Assembly: GCA_012845835.1 (NCBI GenBank)
Contig: JABAKD010000011.1
Span: 6,200,381-6,264,380, forward strand
Direction of reading: 5' to 3'
Length of the DNA: 64,000 nt
Origin: Undaria pinnatifida
Lineage: Eukaryota; Sar; Phaeophyceae; Laminariales; Alariaceae
Shown here one piece after another: positions 21,300 to 32,012 of the stretch. Under the pieces are notes generated by a model that worked only from the letters and a program-made list of their open reading frames with translations, did no database searches and was not told the DNA's origin. The position numbers were made by a program, and so were the translations under genes. The first letter of the stretch is position 1. Each line of letters starts with the position of its first letter.

Positions 21300-23228
21300 C
21301 GCTCGAGTTCGGTCGAGACAGGCAGCACGCCCGTACGCAGCACGCCCGCATCCAACACCAACCAAAACTAGTCTGCGCGACGAAGCAAACTAGTCTGGGC
21401 GAAGTAGTCTAGGCGAAGTTGCGCTCACACGTTCAACTGTGCTTCACTGCGGGCTCCACTCCGCGGTCGTCACGGGACATTCTGGTACCGTCCCCGGGAT
21501 TCAATCAGGTGGAAGGATAAGAATCACTGCTGTTGTGCGTTGCAAGAAGGCTGTTTGTTGGGACCACGTCGGAAACGGCACGTGGCTCGCCTCGCTGTCT
21601 CTTTGACGGCGTAGAACCAACCCGAGCCCTAGCCAATCCCAACCGTACAACCCCCAGCCATTTAACTAATCCCAACTTTAAAATCCCCAGCCATAACGGG
21701 TCAAAACAGGGCAGAAACGTGGCTGCGCCGCTTTCCATCGAGCGAGAATTTTTTCCAAACCGCGGACCACGACTTTTCCCCTTCCCGCCCAGTGAGTTAG
21801 AAAGGAGCTCATGCTCCCAACAAATTTCGCAGCGTCCGCCGCGCACACCTCGTAAGGACTATCGTCACGAACCTGTTTTTTTTTCAAGAATTCAGATAGA
21901 AACTCCCGGGAAGGATTACCTGGTACCTTTCTCTCGCCTGTGACGCTTTTACTGCCTGACAGCAGCAGTGGTCACACCACGAGGAAAAAAAATGGTCCGC
22001 AATTCAGAATATAATATTAAAAAACATGAAAACGGCGCAGCCGCGTTTTCTGGCCCCGACGCGTTACCGGCCCGTCTTTGCTCCGGGTCGGGGTCAGCGT
22101 TTACAGGGTTGACTTACGCCCGTTCCTTGTTTGTCCCTACACTACACAATATAGATACTGCTGTAATGCTTCGTGGCTTAGTACGCGCAGACGGTCGTGA
22201 AACAGTCAACAGCCTCCACCCGTGGAATATCCATCCTGAGGGATTGTGAAATATCTGGTATCAGGTAGGCGTTGTTCAGATACCAGGTACTACCTGGTGA
22301 GAGATTGTTGCCTTGAAGACATGAACCTTCGCTGGCCTTTTTCGGGGTACTATTAATAGTGTGAAGAGAACAAAAAATATGGACCACTTCCCCCGCGCCC
22401 CTCTCGGGCGGCCATTTTTTTTGGCAAACAAAGTATTTACCTCGAAGCCTTGTCAAGCCTTGTTGGCGCCAGTTGATCATCAGGACGTTATCGAAACGAT
22501 ACGTCTAAACCGCACGGTGCGTCGCTCTTGTTATAAATCCAAGTTGCATTCCAACTCGTGAGCAAACCAGAACCAACATGTACGCATGAGGTCAAATGTA
22601 GTGGGCAGGAGTTTATAGCTTAAAGCTTTCGCTTCCAAGAGCAGCTACCGCCCCATTCTCTGGCCACGCATGAATGGGGGTGTGGCCAGCTCCTCTCGCA
22701 GATCAGCGGCGGTGCTATAAAACCTGTACGACCCCAGTGTATATACTTGTGTACACTCTACAAAATACATACTAAATCCTCTACACACTACAGCAGTAAA
22801 TTGGCGTTAGACTATTAACAGGCATGCTATGATAAATCCTATATATATATCCCCCCTCACGGGGTTGGTAGACTAGACAGTAGCGAGAAAACGATCGCTA
22901 TCCTAGGAGATAGATGGTAGCCGCGAACGGCGAAACAAAGCGGGGATAGGAAAAGCAGGATAGGATAAGCAAACAGTTTTTATCTAAAAATATGGAAAAA
23001 GGGTAACGAGCGCCCAAATGCTGGAGGTGTCTAGTAGGAGTAGGAAAGGTGCTCCGTCTCGAAAGGGATGCGTGGTCAATGGTCAAATGACTACGTAAGG
23101 CAAGCAACAAATGAGTACGCCCCGGTCCTGAGGAGGGTCCCCACTGCGCTGCTGGGTAGCTAAAGCTGAGGTTCGCTTCTGTGCGACCGTTGTGGTGGAT
23201 GGTGCTGGTGCGGCAGAACTCCGGGGTT
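21300..23228. other. No supported gene; telomere-flank-like repeat
   Basis: CGGCGCAGCCGCG with TGGTCCGCA (about 21720-21770 and 22000-22075) resembles sequence flanking the interstitial telomere at 34.7 kb. AT-rich sequence follows at 22730-22860. Open frames lack splice support. Confidence 0.4.
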
Positions 23229-23428
23229 GTGACGAAGACCACTGATAGGGCCAGCTTACGCTATACCAGCTTACGCTATACCTACGATGGGACCCGAAGG
23301 GTGCGCCAGCTAGCGTTGGGCTGCGAAAGCAACTGAGTTAAATCGACACACGACGCGTATGAAAATACGTGGAAGTATGGTGACCTTGAGCTTTATTTTT
23401 CCCCATCCGCCGGAGGATTAAAAAAAAA
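23229..23428 (+). mobile_element. SINE-B copy
   Basis: Begins GTGACGAAGACCACTGATAG with an internal CAGCTTACGCTATAC doubling, ends CCCCATCCGCCGGAGGATTA and A-rich tail. Confidence 0.85.
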
Positions 23429-23574
23429 TATATATACTGCTGTACGTGTCAAGTATACGAGTATAGGTTTAAGAGAGCTGTATGGTCTAAAACCCATACA
23501 ATACAGAGGCATATAGGATATAGTATACAAGCATACTATATCCTAGATAATAAAATCGACATACCTCGTACGTT

Positions 23575-23645
23575 TCATTCTTTTCTTTTCCTTTCTTTTC
23601 TTTTCCAATCCTTCCCTTTTCTTTCTTTTCTTTTCTTTCGTTTTC
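23575..23645. repeat. TTTTC microsatellite
   Basis: Degenerate TTTTC/CTTTT repeats. Confidence 0.9.
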
Positions 23646-23719
23646 CAACTGACTCGAGTATGTCGTGCGTATGCGTAGCGACAGGTCCTACAAGTACAGC
23701 AGTACGTGTAACATATACG

Positions 23720-24018
23720 TGGTAGTCTTTTCTGGGTGGCACGCGGTGTAGTCGGTTTTCAGACGCGAGTATTGAGGCTTTGTACCTGTATATGGGCCTG
23801 ACACGTCGCAGGCTGACTGACTCCCGATTTCACTTTTTCATATTTTTTGGCGGAGGCATGAGTTGCTTCAGCCATGATGTTGTACGCGTCCACCACTTTC
23901 GGTTTGTGTTTTATTTCCGTGGGGTATTCTTCTACTCCAGGGTGACTGGAGCCTGTCCTGTGCCCACGGACTTGATTATGCGAATTTTGCGAGTTAATGC
24001 GAGAACAACAACAACACC
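23720..24018 (+). mobile_element. SINE-F copy, sense strand, (CAA)n tail
   Basis: GACTGGAGCCTGTCCTGTGC, ACGGACTTGATTATGCGA then GAGAACAACAACAACACC. This copy shows directly that the CAA run is the 3' end. Confidence 0.7.
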
Positions 24019-24298
24019 CTCTCTAAAATCCTATATATGTATAATAGACCCCTCCCCCCCTCCCCCCGTCTATTTACCGGCCGAAAATGATAAAAGTGGA
24101 GTGTGGGTCCAGGGATATTCTGATATTTTCACCTACCCTTGTCCCAACTAATATGATACTTGTAGCGAGCTGCGAATTCCAATTAACTCAAGAGCCGTGG
24201 TACACAAAAACAAACGAAACAATAGTTTAACATCTGCAGTAAGGTTTGAGCGAGAGAATGGACGGCCATGGTGGAGGAGGCGGACCCCTGGCTGCCTC

Positions 24299-24402
24299 CT
24301 AAGAGTGCGTATGTTGTTGCCGGTTGGCCGTCTCGCGGTCATCCCGGGAGGAGCTTGCAAAATCGCTTGCGAGACTGCTCTGATGATCGATGTACACGTC
24401 CT
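24299..24402 (-). CDS. Possible small terminal exon
   Basis: After TGTATTCTAG the frame reads DVYIDHQSSLASDFASSSRD then DRETANRQQHTHS and a stop. Short and unidentifiable. Confidence 0.18.
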
Positions 24403-24419
24403 CTAGAATACAAGTTGGA

Positions 24420-27400
24420 GTCGTACTTCTAAGCATGTTTATTTTAGTAACTTCGAGTTTTGGCATCATTACGCAAGAAGTAAATACCAGGTTGCATGCA
24501 ATGGAGGGAGTACCTCGTAGGGTAGGGTGCGACTTTGCATAATACTTGTAGCTACAATAAAATACGATCATGAATACCTGGTAGCTTCGTAGCGACGCCG
24601 CACACACGTGTCGTGTACGTACCAGGTATCGTGTTGACAGCTAGTCATAGCCGGACCATCACATAACATACATAAATTGAGTTTTTTTAAAACAGATGTA
24701 AGTGGTCCCGCTTGCCTCCCTCCGCCCCTCTGGCCTCTAGGTCTCCAAAAGGCAGAGCAAAAAATACGTGCCGCGGGGCGACATCAACTCATACATGCAA
24801 AACCACATCACAACCTGCCACGTTGCCGCAAGAGCAGCAAAATTCTAATTTCTGCAAAATAACTGCTTACGTACACGTACGCGGTAGGAAACAGTTAGCT
24901 TGGGACGTCCCGATTTTACACGCAGCAGGTATGATTTTCTGATTTTCTATCGAACATAACAGTACTCTAGAGGGCTTTGATTTTGAGTCCACGCGGGTAA
25001 ACGGGTTTTCCAGTTATTATCAGCAAGCAGAGGCTCCACGAAGAAAGAAGGACTCGAAAACAGAAAATAAAGGAAGGTCCGGATTAAATAGTCGTGCTAA
25101 TCACATCATGATCACCGAGATAATCATCACCATCACCACAATCAACGTGATCGTCACCATCATCAGCAGCGACATGTAAAAACGTAGTCTATGCACACAA
25201 GAAGCAGTACTCGAAGTGTACACAGACAGCTATGCTTCAGCATCGAGGTCACGAACGATAAAACGACTTGTTGCCGTGTGCTCCCTCCTGCCACCTTCTA
25301 CAATAAATACCTGGTACTTCTATTTTCCGACCTCACGGCAGCAGCTCCAACTTCCTTCAACATCCGGAACGATACGAATAAACCACACACACGAACCACC
25401 AGCGACCAACAAAAGTCACCCAAAGCTTGCCACAAGAAAAAGTGTTGGGAGTAAAGAGAGTATCCTGTACACCGTACCGTTATGATACGATGATCACATG
25501 AACTTATCACAAAAACATTTGTGAACAATTTCGTCTTTCTCATCATCACCATGGAGGGAGACCACCTGCGCGCCCCCCCCGCCCTCCCGTGCGTATAGAC
25601 GATCGACCTTTAATTTACCCCGCTACAGCGCCCAGATGACATCCACAGCTATTAGGGCACAGCTCGTGCAGCAATTCGTAAAATACAAGCGGGCTGCGGG
25701 TACGCTTCCATCCGCGTGTACGGCGGTAGCAGTTACTGGTACCAGGTAGTTGCTCAATTAACGATATTGTCAAGTGCGAGATGCGAACGAATTCTTGCGG
25801 CCCTCCCAACTCCCTATTCCAGCGTATATGCCCGCACTGTAAATAGAAGAGGCAGTGCTACTCGAAAAACCACACGCAGCTTGCGAAGATGAGTGTTGAT
25901 CTTCGCAAATCCTTTCGTCGATCTCACAGCCGAGGTGTATTTTCCCATTTCTACGCAAATTAGAGGCAAACCAGCGCTAGTCGGCATACCGCAACAGCGA
26001 GTACTGGTCGTTCCCATCTGCGCCATGGTATTTTATGAAAAATATTTTAAAGGACGTCAGCCGTGAGTTTCACACGCGTAACAAAGCTATGATATAAGGC
26101 AACGGCAGCTACCGGAACACCGGCATCGCATCAGACGCCAGAAACACAACACAGAACCATTAAAGCAGAGCAGACAAGGGAGCTAAGCAGAGCAGACAAG
26201 GCAGCTAGCAGCACCTGCCTGCCTGTGTGTGATCTAATTATTAGCCGCATGAGATAATAAAAACACGAAAAATATCAATCAGTAAAAAGAAATAAGCAAG
26301 ATCTTTCGCGATCCACAGCAACACAGCAGGGTTTGCGATTTCTCCCTATTTTCATCATTTACCATTTTCTCTAGGTATCATATACGGTTGTTGTTGTTGT
26401 TTCGGTGAAACATAGAGGTTCGATGGTTGAGTGTGTTCCGGCCGGTGCGATATCTTACAAACTTACAAACGAACGTATATCGATTTTCGTAACATTTAGA
26501 TATGATAAGATACGACAAGATCTGATACTACGTGCCCACAGTGCACGGAAATATAAAAACCGTGTGATATTTATATTTATGTCACAAGGGTCTCTACAGC
26601 TCCGTCCAGATCACTGTCGTGCTGGTCGTCATCTCAGAGTCGAACCAGTGGCATGGCATTGTTCGCTGGAACATATTCAACCTACCTACAGAATGGCAAA
26701 ACAAATCAAAGCAGACTTGCTCTCGTACACATTTTCAAGCCCCTATCTTTGCTCTTGCTGGCGATAATATGTTTGCTGCTACTCTGCTCATGTTGCTGCT
26801 GCTGCTGCTGGCTGGCCCACGTACAGCTGTAGCACACACTACAGCTGACAGTATTTAATAGTATTAATAGTAGCTGAAGGAAGAAATTTGTAAAGCAAAA
26901 GCATGGTGCAGCAAGTACCAGCCAGGTACACAACAAATCCCAAAAAGTTGGAAGGTAAACCAGAACGAGAAACTACATACATGTGTGTGTGTGTGTGTTC
27001 TTCACATTAAACCGTTCTTCTACTCGTCGACATCCAGCACACCCATGGAGAGATACGTATATATTGATCAAAACCTACTTATACGTGAGGCAAATGGATT
27101 TTCGTCGAGTAAGGAGAGCGGGCCAAGAAAGACATTGCCAGGTTTTACCCCAGCAGTAAAGAGAAACAGATAGCTGCCGAGGCTAGTTGATACTGCATGC
27201 CGGGTGCATTGCGTTCGAAAACAAGTCGGATAAACAAACCTTCTGGTCACCCAAACACGTACACCAGGTACGTGGTACATGTCTGGTACGTGGCCGGACG
27301 ATTTTACCTGGCACGTGGACTAGTCGACCGCATACCCCCTGTGCAAGCAGTACCCTCCGTTTTGCTCTGCTTTTTGTTTTCACATGTATTGGGAGCAACA

Positions 27401-27923
27401 AAACATTGCTCGAACAAATAATATAGTAGAAAGATGCGTATATGGCGCGGAAAACAGTCGTACGTCGCGGAGCGACAATCCAAATCGATTCTGGTATCAC
27501 GCACGTACCAAACGATCATCGCGGTTCATAGTACAAATCAAAAACCCGACAAACCACCCGGGGGTCCAAAAAAAAGAAGTCGAATAAAATAACGATAAAA
27601 AGCACACAAAGAAACATCGTCAAAAAGACAAAAAGCAGAAAATAACAGTGGGTGTTGTTTATCACTCGTGCTGGCAAGGGCGACCGGGGTCCCTCGGGCC
27701 TCAACAAAAAAAAAACATGTTATGCATCGGTACGTACGACACGAGCTACACGGTAAAAGAACAAAAAAAACAAAAAGAAAAACTTCTTTGCTGCTATCCT
27801 GGTGGTGGTGTTCGTGTTTGTGTGTTTGTGCTTTTGCTCCCTTCCTCCTGGCCATGGCCTCCCCTCTCTGTCCAAGACTGCTCGTCGGGAGCATACGTGT
27901 GATATGTACAGCCCATGGCTCAC
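24420..27923. other. Intron sequence with few landmarks
   Basis: Contains a reversed SINE-C fragment (25860-25945), a SINE-D tip (26985-27045, CTTCACATTAAACCGTTCTT), a CTG run at 26770-26812 and a 30-bp repeat of GCAGAGCAGACAAGG near 26165-26205. No convincing gene. Confidence 0.4.
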
Positions 27924-28175
27924 CGTAACACTGGCCGCAATGTCGCGATTTTTGGTCAGCACAATAGCCTGAAGTTTCGCGGATTTCAGACCATCTGACG
28001 ATGAAGCGGCTCCGCTACCAGCTTTTCCCGGATTTTCCAGCCCTTTCCTTCCTGACCCGCTACCACGAAAGTAGTAGCGCCGGGGCTTGGTAGCCTCGGC
28101 CGATGCCAAAGCGTCCAGCAACCTCTCCAAGAGGAAAGCCGCGAACGCGACCGTTGTCTCAAGGCCCGAGGCCGC
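27924..28175 (-). CDS. DEAD-box helicase-like protein, exon 2 (motifs I and Ia)
   Basis: 252 bases, 84 codons, phase 0 at both ends. 3' site CTTCCTAG (just above 28175) and 5' site ACG|GTGAGC. It opens AASGLETTVAFAAFLLERLL, which lines up with helicase motif I (AxSGTGKTxxF), and ends LQAIVLTKNRDIAASVT, in the place of motif Ia (PTREIA). The Walker A Lys is Thr, the preceding Gly is Glu, and PTRE is KNRD, so ATP binding should be lost. Between them sits a Ser/Gly/Lys-rich insert of about 30 residues, longer than usual for the family. Confidence 0.75.
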
Positions 28176-28694
28176 CTAGGAAGGTGGGGCGTGGAGTCGT
28201 CCACATTGGATAGATGTACACCAAGGGCGGGCAGGGAGGGGGCGTGAGAGGAGGAGCCGAAAAAAATCAAAGAAAAATCGGCTAGATTTTGGCGTGGGGG
28301 TGCCTGGTGGTAGGAGGTCCTGTTTAGTTTGATATGATAAAATCAAGCATACGGTTTGATACGTGTTGTGTGTTCGCGGGACTAGAGCCCCGGCTGCGTG
28401 TTCAGAGGAGGCGGGTGTTTGGTTCTTGGCCGCTAACAGGGAAAGTGCTCTCGCAGCTGGCTGCTGCTGGATGGGAGAGATAGCATGCTGCTGTTGCGCT
28501 GCGAAACTAAATATCAGTTCCTCGGGTGTGCTGTGCCGTCTCCTTTTTCCATGTCTCGATTGACTGACTGCTCTCTCGGGTTCTCTATATTCGAATGAAG
28601 ACGATAGCGTGAACAAAAAAAAGCTGCCAAAAAAACAGACCAAAAAAGAGAAAAAAGGAAGTCAAGTCACTCTTCATCGCAATCCCCGACCTAC
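28176..28694 (-). other. Helicase intron 1 (519 bp)
   Basis: GTAGGT donor at 28694 and TTCCTAG acceptor at 28176. The open frames in it are shadows. Confidence 0.7.
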
Positions 28695-28838
28695 CTCGAC
28701 AAGCAGGTCAGCGCCAGCGCGGCCCTCTGACCAGATAGAATTCTGAAGAGGAGTGATCTCACCCTCCTCTGCTCGCAATGGGGCCGCCAGGACCGGCGGC
28801 AAGCCCGTCTCGCTTTTCGCTTGGCTGCCGCGTGCCAT
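28695..28838 (-). CDS. DEAD-box helicase-like protein, exon 1 (start and Q-motif region)
   Basis: ATG at 28838-28836, preceded in frame by TAG, so the start is well placed. 144 bases, 48 codons, phase 0, ending GAG|GTAGGT. It reads MARGSQAKSETG, then EITPLQNSIWSEGRAGADLL and VE. ITPLQ-(x)n-G-D-L matches the helicase Q-motif region (xxPxPIQ ... GxDLIVQ), joining directly to AASG of exon 2. The aromatic residue usually found 17 residues upstream of the Q motif is not obvious. No TATA box or other promoter element is recognised upstream. Confidence 0.75.
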
Positions 28839-30433
28839 TGTACTCCTCCTCCCGCGACGTAGCTATGCCACTACCGCCGTGGGTACGCAGTTGAGTTGGG
28901 GTGGTACTGGGATAGAGCGTGGTAAATTTCTAGGTGACTGCAAGATTCACCGAAAAAAAACGCATTTGGACTGAAACCCCGGGGGTTTTGACGGTCTCAT
29001 AATTAGTGGCAAGAAATTTTCAGGGTTCCCCGGCTCTGCTTGTGTGTGAGTGCAAGAGTGCTTGAAGCGGATGCTTCTTTAGTAGAGGTGGTCGCTTTGC
29101 TTGCTTGCCCTGAAGGTGGTTCGAACCCGATGGCTCAGGATGGAGGAAGCGAGAGCGAGAATGAGGTGTGACCCGTTTTGAGCAGCTCTCAACGTGCGTG
29201 TTGCCCTTCCGTTTTTTCGCATCACTTCAGCTAACATGGGCATATATTTGCGTCTTGATGAGATTTACTGTTTCTGTTGGTATCGGCTTCTTATTTGAGC
29301 AATATTCTTATTTCTTTGTTGCATACTCGGAAGCTACACAACCTGCTGCTGCGCCTCTTTTTTTGTGAGCTTTTTTTTTTTTTTTTCTCGCTCTGTTCAG
29401 ATTTCGATGCAATGCGTCTCTAAACAGACAGAAGCCACAGCAGCAGTAGCAGCACATGTGCCTGCGGAGCCACAGCAGCAGTAGCAGCACATGTGCGTGC
29501 GGGGCCGTGTCGTGTGCTTTCAATGTTCAGAGTCCACAGCAGCAGCATCATCGGCAACAGCAGCAGTAGTAGATCGATTGATCGATAGAATGCCTACAAC
29601 GGTAATATTCATTTGTTGTTCGACAATTTTCAAAATTGTGAGGCAAACCTCGCATTGGAAACACGAACAAAACAAAGAACAGGAAATTTAAATTTCATTT
29701 TTTTTTCCTGAAAAAGACGGTAGGTAGTCGACAGCAGAAGCAGTGCTGTGCCATACAGCACTGCATTCCAAGAGAATATGGGAGTACTCTGACTACAACC
29801 GCGAATGATGGTATCCCCCTCTGCTGAGCATAAGGGGACATACCGCCCTGCTGAGCATGGGTGGGCATACAACCTAACGCTGCTTGCTTTGCATCACCAT
29901 GTACGGTAATAGAAACACCGTACAAATACTACTAATAGTACAAAACGGCGCTTAAATTTCCGTTCAGAGTGGTATGCTTCGAATATCGTGCCAGTGCCTG
30001 GTACAGCAGTAGTGAGATGCCATGTGGATCTGTGGCATGTCAGGGTACTGCTGCTCCTGAGGTACTACTGCTGTACCTTTAGTCATGCATTTTACCTTTG
30101 TGTGGTTTTTTGTTTTTTGCCACGTGATGCCTGCCAATCTATGGTGGCCGCCCGGCTTGCCCGGCAACAGCGAAGTCATCGTAATGAATGGTGAATTGTC
30201 GCTGAAAAGCAGATGCTCCCTTCTTTCTCTGGCCGTTTTTGTCGGCTGTTTGGGATCGTATCCCACGGTCTACCCAGTACCTGGTACGTGTCGTATATAC
30301 GTACATACAGCACGCGGAAGCATCTTGAAGCAGTCGTATATGATAGGCACATGTGTGTCGTATCGCATATGCAATGACTACAACTGCTGTATCTACGCAT
30401 CCGTATACAACGGCAGCTTGCGCTGCCGAGGTT
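28839..30433. other. Upstream region of the helicase gene, no gene recognised
   Basis: Includes a 35-bp duplication CACAGCAGCAGTAGCAGCAC at 29426 and 29471 and a poly-T tract at 29369. The 5' UTR and promoter of the helicase gene should lie at its left end; no specific element is visible. Confidence 0.4.
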
Positions 30434-30622
30434 GTAACGAGGACCACTGATGGGGGCAGCTCACGCTATCCCTTCAGTGGAATCCGAAGGGTGCGCCAGC
30501 TAGCGTTGGGTTGCGCAAGCAACTGAGTTAAATCAACACACGAAGCTTATGAAAATACGTCGAAGAGTGGTGAGCTTTATTTTTCCCCATCCGCCAGAGG
30601 ATGAAAAAAAATAAAATAAAAT
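30434..30622 (+). mobile_element. SINE-B copy
   Basis: GTAACGAGGACCACTGATGG to CCCCATCCGCCAGAGGATGA plus A tail. Confidence 0.85.
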
Positions 30623-30999
30623 GTATGAGACACACCCAGACGGGTTGCAGCCTGTTGCTGTGTGTGTACGTGCTCAGTGCTCACAGGTGGTGCTGCTACG
30701 CTGCTACCCGTATTCCTTGTTTTTTGTGGTGTTTTTGTTTCACTTCTTTTTTCGGGAGGTTTCGCACTTCGTACACGAACAGGCCGATGAAATTGGATCG
30801 CGTCAAAAATGGTCGAAAATTCCCAGATTCGTCGCAGTGTCGTGTTTCGTATTTTCTGATCATTTTTATTTTCATATCGCACCATTTGCTTACCGAAATG
30901 AAATGTTTGTTTGTTTGTGGTTCGATTTTGCCTCCTGTAAATTCTTGTTCTGCGCGTCGCCCTCCTCGTCATACCTCGTCCTATCACCTGTTGCTGTTG

Positions 31000-31030
31000 T
31001 TGTTGTTGGTGGTGGTGGTGGTGGTGGTGG

Positions 31031-31074
<44 letters not shown>

Positions 31075-31530
31075 TTGTTTTTGTTGTTATTGTCTCACAT
31101 TACCTCGTCCCATCACCTGTTGTTGTTTTCACATTAACTCGCATAATCAAGTCCGTGATCACAGGACAGGCTCCAGTCACTCTGGAGCTGAGGAATACCC
31201 CAGGGATAAACACAAAAAAAACACAAACTAAAGGTGGTACACGCATATATCACAGCTTGACGCAATTCATGCCTCCACCCAACACCAGAAACATATTGTA
31301 AAAATTAAATTCACTCCAGCTGTGAGATCGAATAAAAAAAAAGTGAAATCGGGAGTCAGCCTACGATGTGCCTGGTCCATACTGGTGCATATGTCTCACT
31401 ACTCGTGCCTGGAAAAACCGACTATATCACTTGCCACCCAGAGAAGACTACCACGTATGCATTGCACGTAGTACCTATCATTAAGCATACGCACGACAGA
31501 CGCACGTCAATTGGAAAAAAGAAACAAAGA
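31000..31530 (-). mobile_element. SINE-F copy with long GGT/GTT tract and a SINE-C insertion
   Basis: The (GGT)(GTT) microsatellite at 31003-31092 is the expanded tail of this minus-sense copy. A SINE-C piece (31298-31335, CACTCCAGCTGTGAGATCGA) interrupts the body after CAGAAACATATTG. Confidence 0.75.
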
Positions 31531-31680
31531 AAAGAAAGCAAGATAAAGGAAAGGAAAGAAAAGAAAAGACAAGAAAGCGAAAAACGAAAAAAGAAAGGAA
31601 AGAAAAGAGAAGATATGAAAGGCAAGAAAAGACAAGACAAAAAGAGGAAGCAAGGGCAAAGAAGAGAGAAAAAAATGTCA
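31530..31680. repeat. AAAGA-type purine tract
   Basis: Almost pure A/G, repeats of AAAGAAAAGA and GACAAGAAA. Confidence 0.85.
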
Positions 31681-31886
31681 TACTAGCAGACCCTAGAAAC
31701 TGACTGAAGACGGCATTGGGCTCATAGAGGGTATCAAGTGCATCATCAATGGCGCTGGGGAGAGAACGCAACATGGCGAAGGAGTCAAGCCGGTCTTACG
31801 CTATCTTGTGACGGCCATCGGAAGGCCCACAAATTTCAAGTCAATGATGGCCAGACCCAGAATTTCAATATCTTCGGCATGACGCC

Positions 31887-32012
31887 CCCCCTTCCCCTCA
31901 CGCCCCCTTCCCCCCTTCCCCCCTCCCCCCCTCCCCCCTCCCCCCTCCCCCATCCCCCCCTCCCGCCCTCCCCCCTCCCCCCCTCCCCCCTCCCCCTTCC
32001 CCCCCTCCCCCC
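31887..32012. repeat. C-rich polypyrimidine tract
   Basis: CCCCCCTCCCCCC-type repeats. It encodes the Gly-rich tail of the reverse-transcriptase remnant on the other strand. Confidence 0.9.

Larger units (their letters stand above)
4524..27923 (-). other. Putative 23.4-kb helicase intron 2
   Basis: Exon 2 ends phase 0 at a GTGAGC donor (27923-27918) and exon 3 starts phase 0 after a CAG acceptor, so the two join without loss by family alignment. Everything between is repeats, microsatellites and a few weak exon candidates. It is inferred that one transcript spans it; a paralogue arrangement is the alternative. Confidence 0.45.

Noticed and set aside
21505..21943. Open frames on both strands (113-136 codons)
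   Set aside because: They overlap telomere-flank-like repeat sequence and neither strand shows splice sites or a known motif.
26769..26858. Short frame resembling a signal peptide
   Set aside because: It is a CTG microsatellite translated as Leu; 29 codons, no downstream protein.
30601..31301. 226- and 178-codon plus-strand frames with Val/Leu runs
   Set aside because: Driven by the GGT/GTT microsatellite and SINE-F; no family features.
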